Positions 57,285 to 64,000 of a DNA stretch of 64,000 bases are shown piece by piece (positions within the stretch are counted from its first letter, which is position 1; the number at the start of each line of letters is the position of its first letter). The notes under the pieces are model-generated. The model was not told the origin of the DNA, ran no database searches, and saw only the letters and a list, made by a program, of their open reading frames with translations. Position numbers and translations under genes: made by a program. This stretch comes from Pectobacterium carotovorum (GTDB lineage Bacteria > Pseudomonadota > Gammaproteobacteria > Enterobacterales > Enterobacteriaceae): contig NZ_JAXAFK010000001.1 in NCBI RefSeq assembly GCF_033898505.1, positions 2,621,692 through 2,685,691 on the forward strand, given 5' to 3'.

Positions 57285-60200
57285 TCAGCTAGACTGTTCT
57301 GGCTTGCTGACCAGACTTTCAAGCGACGGCAATGCACCGTTATAGTGTTCCAACGTAATCGACACTGCAACCGTTCCGCCTTTATCCGCCGTAAAGTTCC
57401 CCGCCGTGCTAACCTCAATCGTCGGTGAACCATGATTGTCGGTGATACGAATATAGCGACTAATATCGGTTCCTTCCTCCAGTTCGCCCACCAGATCGCT
57501 GAGATCAATCCGGTCGCCCTCTTTGGCGTTAAAGTCTTTGATCACATCGTTACCGATATCACCAGCCTGCCACTTAAAGATATCAGCACCCGCGCCGCCG
57601 ATAAGCGTATCGCCCCCTGGCCCACCGATCAGAATGTCATCTCCCGCACCGCCGTAGAGCAGGTCATTACCTTCTCCGCCGATCAGCGTGTCATTTCCAC
57701 CCTGACCGAAAAGAATGTCATTCCCCGCTCCACCGTTGAGTGTGTCGTTGCCATCTTTCGCCGACGACAGATCAAACTCCGCGCTGTGCGTGGCAATATA
57801 GCTATGCATCTCTTTCGCCGTCGGGACGCCGGTTTGCATACCTAACTGCTTGCCGATGTAGTTCTGCAAAGCGGTGATACCGTTGCCGTCGATATTAGGA
57901 AACGACACCACATCGCCGAACAGAATGTCATTCCCCAACCCACCATTCAGTTGGTCATTGCCTGCATGTATTGACTCACTGCTGCCCAGAATCGCTTTAT
58001 TAAGGTTAGCAGGGTCAATATGATCCTGAACCACGCCGTCGGTGTCATAGCGCTTCAGCGTATCGCCATTTAAATCAGCCCCAATACCGATCGCTTCAAT
58101 GGTCGACTGCTTCTTCAGCAAACTGAAAGCCTGAGCCGCATTGGTGTTGCTGACATCGCGGTTGCCTGAATTATCAACCCAGTACCAGTTGCCGCGGTAG
58201 TCCTGCGCCCAGTAGCTGCTGTTATTACCCACGCCGCCCAAAGAGGAGATTTCATACGTTCCGTCCCCCTGCGCGTGTACTTGTCCAATCACTGTACCCG
58301 TGACTTGATTGCTCTTATCACTCCACGCATATTGATAGACGTTCCCTTTGCTATCAATCACTTCACGTACCGCACCGCGAACATCCATAGAGTAGGACTG
58401 CCCTGGCTTGTAGGCGAAGCTATCGATATTCAGCGTTTGGTTCCAGTCACTCACTTTCACGACATCGGCTTCATTCTTCTGATAGAACGTTGGCTCACCG
58501 TCGGTAATGAAATACGTCAGGTTATTACCCACATTCTTTTTCACCACATCGCTTTGAAACCAGTTAGCCGTCGTCTTGAACACGTCTTCATAGTTGGTTC
58601 CACCGCCTTTCTCCGATCCGCCAACCATTGAATTCAATACGGCAGTCAGCTTATTCAGGGCGCTGGCGTCGTTCAGATTCACAGAAATGGTTTTCCCCAC
58701 CTGCGTATCAAAGTCAGCCAGAAAAACGTTTACCGTACCGGAATTCACGCCGCTAGCACTATTGATCAGGCTTTTGAACACGTTGCTCAACGATGTACGC
58801 GTATTCTCGATATCCGTTGACGACATACTGCCGGATGAATCGACCATAAAGGCAATGTTGTAATTCTTGCCTTCTATGATCTGCAAACCGGAAACATCCG
58901 CGACCATCACATCGTGGCTATGCGTGCCGGACATGTTGTCATCGCCTATCGTACCGACGCTCATCCCATACTGCTCAACGCCTCCGGCAGAGTAGCCTGT
59001 CGCCGTATCATGGTTGGCAATTTCTGTCGATGTCGCCTGCGCCACTACGTTGAATTTGCCCGCATCGACTGGCACTTCGAGCGTAATCTTGCCAGCCAGC
59101 GTCTGGGCATTGCTGGCGTTCTTGATGAGATACGATCCATCGTCACCAACGGTATACTTCACGTTGTTAATGTGGTCGGTCAGCACCGTTCCTTTTGGGA
59201 TCCCCGTGAGCGTAATCCCTGACAGGGTTTCACTGCCGTCGCGATCGGTCAAGGCTGCCGAGACATCAAGCGTATGCGTCTGTGTGCCTGCCTGGCCGGG
59301 CACTTTTTCCACCGTCGCACTATTGGTGCCCGGGGTGTATGTCGTACCGTCGCTATAGATCACGCCTTCAATATTGTTGCTAACCTGCGAGGTAAACGAG
59401 CCTGACTTGCCGCTGCCATCGGTATAGTTAACTTTCAGTCCGTCCAGCGTGTTAACCGACGTATCCTGATTGTTGTTCGTACTATAGGTTGCGTTATAGG
59501 TGTAACCCGTCTCTTTCATAACGAACACGTAGTCAGAATGCGCGCTGCTGCCGTTATTCGTCCGGTTACCGTTAAACGAATCCAGATCGCGATGATCCTT
59601 ACGATCGGCCGGCCAGTCACTCTGTCGATAGAAATACCCACTGTTGGAATGCACAACGAAGATATCGCTGTAGCTGCCATCGCCGCTGGTATTACCCTGA
59701 CTGTAGTACGCTACCTTGCCATTGCCGACCACCGTAGGTACCGGATCCCCCTCGGTCAGCCAAACGCGGACACCGTTGCCTACGGCAACAATTTTCCCAT
59801 TTTGTACGTCGAAGCCGCCGTTGGCACTACCGCCATTGACCTTAATAATTTCCGAAGAGGTCGGCGTTGTCGCGCCACTGGTGATGCTCAGGCTCACTAC
59901 TGGCGCATCGGCTACTGGCGTTATGCCAATGTGCAGCGCGGCTTTATCGCCGGTGTTACCCGCGACATCAACGGGCCGATAACCAATATCACCCAGCGAT
60001 GCGCCAGAGAGATTGCCCACTGGCGTAAAGCGCAGATCGGTGTTGCCAGCAGTAAAGGTTTGCCCAACCGTGACCGCTTTCCAACTCCCGCTATCGTTAA
60101 AATAGAGTGTACCCGCGCTGGCTGGCGGTAAAGACGAAATCACGATGCTTGTGGTATCGCTCGATACGCCCAGATCGCTCCAGCCAATATGGAGCGGCGT

Positions 60201-63200
60201 GTCTTCCATGCCAGAAACCGTATTGTCGTGTGCAGCTGGCGGCGTAATATCCATGATCGCCTGGCTGTTATCATGTGCCTGATTGCCTGCCGCATCGGTC
60301 GCCGTCGCGCCAGCGGTAATCTTGCCTTCCGCTAACGTACTCAGATCGACATTCGCCTGCCATTTACCATTCGTCACAGGCACGTCATGCAGCGTAACCG
60401 ACTTACCATTCACATCGGTAAAGACCAGATTGACCGTCTTCTCGTTGCTGGTACCGCTGATTACCGTATTTTTCGACTCACTCTGGCTGACATACCCATC
60501 GTTACCGGCGAAATTCGTAATATCAATTTCTGGTGCGATCGTGTCGACACCGTAGGCATGATGGGTATTCGCCGTGGTGACGTTGCCTGCCGCATCGCGC
60601 GTGGTGACGGTAGCGCTCACATCACTGTTGGCAGCCAGCACTGAACCGGGAACGTTGACACTCCAGGTTTTGCCATCCGCATTCACCGTCGTCTGGTAGG
60701 TCTCGGTCCCGACTTTCACCGTAACCGCATCGCCGGCTTTCACGTCGTTATCGACTTTACCCGTCACTGCAATGGTCTGCCCGGATTCGGCCGCATTGAT
60801 GACGTTATCCGACGTCACATCGTCGATAGTAATCGAGGCGGTTGGCGCAACGGTGTCTACACCGTAGGCATGAGTAGTATCGGCGGTAGTGACGTTGCCT
60901 GCTGGATCGCGTGTGGTGACCGTCGCGGAGATATCGCCATTGGCTGCCAGTACGGCGCCCGGCACATTCACGCTCCAGGTTTTACCATCCGCATTCACCG
61001 TCGTCTGATAAGTCTCGGTGCCGACTTTTACCGTAACCGCATCGCCCGCTTTGACGTCGTTATCGACTTTACCGGTGACGGCTATGGTCTGGCCGGACTC
61101 ACTGGCGTTAATCACGTTATCGCTGGTGACGTTATCGATAGTAATCGACGCGATTGGTGCAACGGTGTCTACACCGTAAGCGTGGCTGGTGTTGGCTGTG
61201 GTGACATTGCCTGCCGCATCGCGCGTGGTGACGGTAGCACTCACATCACTATTGGCCGCCAGTACCGACCCCGGAACATTCACGCTCCAGGTTTTGCCAT
61301 CCGCATTGACGGTCGTCTGGTAGGTCTCGGTGCCGACTTTTACCGTAACCGCATCACCGGCTTTCACGTCGTTATCGACTTTACCCGTCACGGCTATCGT
61401 CTGCCCGGATTCAGCCGCGTTAATCACGTTATCGCTGGTGACACTGTCGATAGTAATCGATGCAGTTGGTGCAACCGTGTCTACACCATAGGCATGAGTC
61501 GTATCGGCGATAGTGACGTTACCTGCTGGATCGCGCGTCGTCACCGTGGCGGAGATATCACCATTGGCAGCTAATACCGAACCGGGAACATTGACGCTCC
61601 AGGTTTTACCATCGGCATTCACCGTGGTCTGGTAGGTCTCGGTACCGACTTTCACCGTAACCGCATCGCCCGCTTTCACGTCATTATCGACTTTACCGGT
61701 CACCGCAATGGTCTGGCCGGACTCGGCCGCATTGATGACGTTATCGGATGTGACATCGTCGATAGCGATCGACGCCACAGGCGCAACGGTGTCTACACCG
61801 TAAGCGTGGCTGGTGTTGGCCGTCGTAACGTTGCCCGCGGCATCACGTGTAGTGACCGTGGCATTGATATCACCGTTGGCGGCCAGTACGGAACCGGGAA
61901 CGTTCACGCTCCAGGTTTTGCCGTCCGCATTCACCGTGGTCTGATAAGTCTCGGTGCCGACTTTTACCGTAACCGCATCGCCCGCTTTCACGTCGTTATC
62001 GACTTTACCCGTCACGGCTATCGTCTGGCCGGATTCAGCCGCATTGATGACGTTATCGGACGTGACGTTATCGATAGTAATCGATGCGGTTGGTGCGACG
62101 GTGTCTACACCGTAGGCATGAGTAGTATTGGCGGTAGTGACATTGCCTGCGTTATCACGCGTGGTGACCGTCGCGCTCACATCACTGTTGGTGGCTAACA
62201 CCGAACCGGGAACATTCACGCTCCAGGTTTTACCGTCGGCATTGACGGTGGTCTGGTAGGTCTCGGTCCCGACTTTCACCGTAACCGCATCACCCGCTTT
62301 CACGTCGTTATCGACCTTACCGGTGACAGCAATGGTCTGCCCGGATTCGGCGGCATTGATGACGTTATCGGACGTGACGTTATCGATAGTAATCGATGCC
62401 GTTGGCGCAACCGTATCGACACCGTAAGCGTGGCTGGCATTCACAGTCGTGACGTTGCCTGCCGCATCGCGCGTGGTCACCGTCGCAGAGATGTCACTAT
62501 TGGTGGCTAAGACTGAACCGGGAACGTTGACGCTCCAGGTCTTGCCGTCCGCATTGACGATGGTCTGGTAGGTCTCGGTGCCCACTTTAACGGTAACTGC
62601 ATCCCCGGCTTTCACGTCGTTATCGACTTTACCGGTGACGGCTATGGTCTGCCCGGACTCGGTCGCGTTAATCACGTTATCGCTGGTGACATTGTCGATA
62701 GATATCGATGCCACAGGCGCAACGGTGTCTACACCGTAGGCATGAGTAGTATCGGCTGTAGTGACGTTGCCTGCCGCATCGCGCGTGGTGACCGTCGCAC
62801 TCACATCGCCATTGGCGGCCAGTACCGACCCCGGTACGTTGACACTCCAGGTTTTGCCGTCGGCATTCACGGTGGTCTGGTAGGTCTCGGTCCCGATTTT
62901 AACGGTAACCGCATCGCCGGCTTTCACATCGTTATCGACTTTACCGGTGACCGCAATGGTCTGGCCGGATTCACTGGCATTGATGACGTTATCGCTGGTG
63001 ACATTGTCGATAGAAATCGATGCCGTTGGCGCAACGGTGTTTACACCGTAGGCATGAGTCGTATCGGCGGTCGTGACATTGCCTGCCGCATCGCGCGTGG
63101 TGACCGTCGCACTCACATCGCCATTGGCGACCAGTACCGACCCCGGCACATTGACGCTCCAGGTTTTGCCATCGGCATTCACCGTCGTCTGGTAGGTCTC

Positions 63201-64000
63201 GGTACCGACTTTCACCGTAACCGCATCACCGGCTTTCACATCGTTATCGACTTTACCGGTGACGGCTATGGTCTGGCCGGATTCAGCCGCATTGATGACG
63301 TTATCGGACGTGACGTTATCGATAGATATCGATGCCGTTGGCGCAACCGTATCCACGCCATAAGCATGAGTCGTGTTAGCGGTGGTGACATTACCTGCGG
63401 TATCACGCGTGGTGACCGTCGCGCTCACATCCCCATTCGCTGCCAGCACTGAACCGGGAACGTTGACGCTCCAGGTTTTGCCATCGGCATTCACTGTCGT
63501 CTGGTAGGTCTCGGTACCGACTTTCACCGTAACCGCATCGCCCGCTTTGACGTCGTTATCGACTTTACCCGTCACCGCAATGGTCTGACCGGATTCAGCC
63601 GCGTTGATGACGTTATCCGACGTCACATCATCGATAGTAATCGACGCCACAGGCGCAACGGTGTCTACACCGTAGGCATGGGTAGTATCGGCAGTGGTGA
63701 CATTGCCTGCTGCATCGCGCGTCGTCACCGTCGCGGAGATATCACCGTTGGCGGCTAAGACTGAACCGGGAACATTCACACTCCAGGTTTTGCCATCCGC
63801 ATTCACCGTCGTCTGGTAGGTCTCGGTACCGACCTTAACGGTCACCGCATCACCCGCTTTCACGTCGTTATCAACTTTACCCGTCACCGCAATGGTCTGA
63901 CCGGATTCAGCCGCGTTGATGACGTTATCCGACGTCACATCATCGATAGTAATCGACGCCACAGGCGCAACGGTGTCTACACCGTAGGCATGGGTAGTAT
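57285..64000 (-). CDS. lapA: LapA-type giant RTX adhesin, C-terminal part
   Basis: Surface adhesin secreted by a type I system and controlled by LapG/LapD. The reading frame is open to the right edge, so the N-terminus and its LapG cleavage site lie outside; about 2237 residues are visible. From N to C: 11 Ig-like repeats of 104 residues (64000-60531), one divergent Ig-like repeat (EIDITNFAGNDGYVSQSES), a cadherin-like region, a region of unknown fold, a von Willebrand A domain with MIDAS motif DSSGS (58827-58841), RTX nonapeptides (GGAGNDILFG type, about 57590-57760, plus one near 57930) and a C-terminal secretion region. A GTG at 63962 is a repeat codon, not a start. The secretion genes are not in the window. 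Confidence 0.95.
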   Translation of the reverse strand, partial: TTHAYGVDTVAPVASITIDDVTSDNVINAAESGQTIAVTGKVDNDVKAGDAVTVKVGTETYQTTVNADGKTWSVNVPGSVLAANGDISATVTTRDAAGNVTTADTTHAYGVDTVAPVASITIDDVTSDNVINAAESGQTIAVTGKVDNDVKAGDAVTVKVGTETYQTTVNADGKTWSVNVPGSVLAANGDVSATVTTRDTAGNVTTANTTHAYGVDTVAPTASISIDNVTSDNVINAAESGQTIAVTGKVDNDVKAGDAVTVKVGTETYQTTVNADGKTWSVNVPGSVLVANGDVSATVTTRDAAGNVTTADTTHAYGVNTVAPTASISIDNVTSDNVINASESGQTIAVTGKVDNDVKAGDAVTVKIGTETYQTTVNADGKTWSVNVPGSVLAANGDVSATVTTRDAAGNVTTADTTHAYGVDTVAPVASISIDNVTSDNVINATESGQTIAVTGKVDNDVKAGDAVTVKVGTETYQTIVNADGKTWSVNVPGSVLATNSDISATVTTRDAAGNVTTVNASHAYGVDTVAPTASITIDNVTSDNVINAAESGQTIAVTGKVDNDVKAGDAVTVKVGTETYQTTVNADGKTWSVNVPGSVLATNSDVSATVTTRDNAGNVTTANTTHAYGVDTVAPTASITIDNVTSDNVINAAESGQTIAVTGKVDNDVKAGDAVTVKVGTETYQTTVNADGKTWSVNVPGSVLAANGDINATVTTRDAAGNVTTANTSHAYGVDTVAPVASIAIDDVTSDNVINAAESGQTIAVTGKVDNDVKAGDAVTVKVGTETYQTTVNADGKTWSVNVPGSVLAANGDISATVTTRDPAGNVTIADTTHAYGVDTVAPTASITIDSVTSDNVINAAESGQTIAVTGKVDNDVKAGDAVTVKVGTETYQTTVNADGKTWSVNVPGSVLAANSDVSATVTTRDAAGNVTTANTSHAYGVDTVAPIASITIDNVTSDNVINASESGQTIAVTGKVDNDVKAGDAVTVKVGTETYQTTVNADGKTWSVNVPGAVLAANGDISATVTTRDPAGNVTTADTTHAYGVDTVAPTASITIDDVTSDNVINAAESGQTIAVTGKVDNDVKAGDAVTVKVGTETYQTTVNADGKTWSVNVPGSVLAANSDVSATVTTRDAAGNVTTANTHHAYGVDTIAPEIDITNFAGNDGYVSQSESKNTVISGTSNEKTVNLVFTDVNGKSVTLHDVPVTNGKWQANVDLSTLAEGKITAGATATDAAGNQAHDNSQAIMDITPPAAHDNTVSGMEDTPLHIGWSDLGVSSDTTSIVISSLPPASAGTLYFNDSGSWKAVTVGQTFTAGNTDLRFTPVGNLSGASLGDIGYRPVDVAGNTGDKAALHIGITPVADAPVVSLSITSGATTPTSSEIIKVNGGSANGGFDVQNGKIVAVGNGVRVWLTEGDPVPTVVGNGKVAYYSQGNTSGDGSYSDIFVVHSNSGYFYRQSDWPADRKDHRDLDSFNGNRTNNGSSAHSDYVFVMKETGYTYNATYSTNNNQDTSVNTLDGLKVNYTDGSGKSGSFTSQVSNNIEGVIYSDGTTYTPGTNSATVEKVPGQAGTQTHTLDVSAALTDRDGSETLSGITLTGIPKGTVLTDHINNVKYTVGDDGSYLIKNASNAQTLAGKITLEVPVDAGKFNVVAQATSTEIANHDTATGYSAGGVEQYGMSVGTIGDDNMSGTHSHDVMVADVSGLQIIEGKNYNIAFMVDSSGSMSSTDIENTRTSLSNVFKSLINSASGVNSGTVNVFLADFDTQVGKTISVNLNDASALNKLTAVLNSMVGGSEKGGGTNYEDVFKTTANWFQSDVVKKNVGNNLTYFITDGEPTFYQKNEADVVKVSDWNQTLNIDSFAYKPGQSYSMDVRGAVREVIDSKGNVYQYAWSDKSNQVTGTVIGQVHAQGDGTYEISSLGGVGNNSSYWAQDYRGNWYWVDNSGNRDVSNTNAAQAFSLLKKQSTIEAIGIGADLNGDTLKRYDTDGVVQDHIDPANLNKAILGSSESIHAGNDQLNGGLGNDILFGDVVSFPNIDGNGITALQNYIGKQLGMQTGVPTAKEMHSYIATHSAEFDLSSAKDGNDTLNGGAGNDILFGQGGNDTLIGGEGNDLLYGGAGDDILIGGPGGDTLIGGAGADIFKWQAGDIGNDVIKDFNAKEGDRIDLSDLVGELEEGTDISRYIRITDNHGSPTIEVSTAGNFTADKGGTVAVSITLEHYNGALPSLESLVSKPEQSS
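60531..64000 (-). repeat. Tandem 312-bp repeats encoding Ig-like domains
   Basis: Eleven in-frame units of 312 bp (104 aa), continuing past the window edge. Each unit encodes VTSDNVINA, ESGQTIAVTGKVDND, AVTVK-GTETYQT, NADGKTWSVNVPG and HAYGVDT-AP. Unit boundaries fall every 312 bp, for example the same TCGATAGTAATCGACGCC at 63631 and 63943. Differences between units are mostly synonymous or confined to a few positions (D/N/S after the SI-ID motif, A/S/T before ESG, AANG/ATNS/VANG). Confidence 0.95.

Noticed and set aside
60870..63452. Long plus-strand open frames (for example 60870-61574 and 62742-63452) opposite the adhesin repeats
   Set aside because: They are antisense to a clear repeat-coding gene, repeat with the same 312-bp period and match no known family, so they are by-products of the codon pattern.
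63960..63962. GTG as the start of the adhesin
   Set aside because: The codon is Val in the repeat motif AP-V-ASI, and the same frame stays open with repeat sequence to the window edge.
60531..64000. Regular repeats as a possible CRISPR or minisatellite
   Set aside because: The period is 312 bp, units abut with no spacers and all are in frame, so they are protein-domain repeats.

Overview
The window looks like a chromosomal segment of a soft-rot enterobacterium, most likely Pectobacterium. This is inferred from enterobacterial gene order (der-bamB-yfgM-hisS-ispG-rodZ, the isc operon, glrK-qseG-glrR-glnB, purL-mltF-tadA), a paeY-pemA pectin-degradation pair behind KdgR-like boxes, and a LapD/LapG/giant-adhesin locus. 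No rRNA, tRNA, CRISPR array, prophage or IS transposase was seen.

Layout. 1-8.7 kb, all minus strand: der (partial), bamB, yfgM, hisS, ispG, rodZ, pilW, rlmN, ndk. 9-13.8 kb, plus strand: an alpha-glucoside PTS permease (EIICB), a GH4 6-phospho-alpha-glucosidase, the sulfurtransferase sseA and an RpiR-type regulator. 14.1-22.6 kb, minus strand: sseB, pepB and the complete iscR-iscS-iscU-iscA-hscB-hscA-fdx-iscX iron-sulfur operon. 22.6-24.3 kb: divergent trmJ and suhB. 24.5-31.3 kb: a Fur-box-headed iron-type ABC importer (binding protein, permease, ATPase), an unknown 115-aa protein, a chemoreceptor, and a second related binding protein with its own Fur box. 31.4-34.3 kb: a ZevAB-like metal transport pair (NicO permease plus DUF1007 protein) and hcaT. 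34.6-37.4 kb: divergent glyA/hmp with PurR and NsrR sites. 37.9-40.8 kb: paeY and pemA. 40.9-45.1 kb: glnB and the glrR-qseG-glrK two-component system. 45.3-45.8 kb: the sRNA gene glmY with a sigma-54 promoter, three GlrR sites and two IHF sites. 45.8-53.8 kb: purL, mltF, tadA, pgpC, murQ. 54.1-64.0 kb: lapG and lapD (plus strand) converge on an unknown 114-aa gene and the C-terminal 2.2 thousand residues of a LapA-type adhesin, which runs off the right edge. The adhesin carries 11 tandem 104-residue repeats, a von Willebrand A domain and an RTX/type I secretion end.

Functional links. LapD (a degenerate GGDEF/EAL c-di-GMP sensor) and LapG (a periplasmic cysteine protease) should control release of the adhesin. 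GlrK/GlrR should drive glmY, which lies next to them. The two iron-type binding proteins share an unusual Cys-Cys motif and may serve the single permease/ATPase pair.

Between genes there are at least two families of non-coding repeats. Five ERIC elements are present: one is full length, two carry extra modules of about 75 bp, and two have lost the ERIC core. One related module appears to stand alone. A separate repeat of about 106 bp occurs twice, with a hairpin that shows a compensatory base-pair change.
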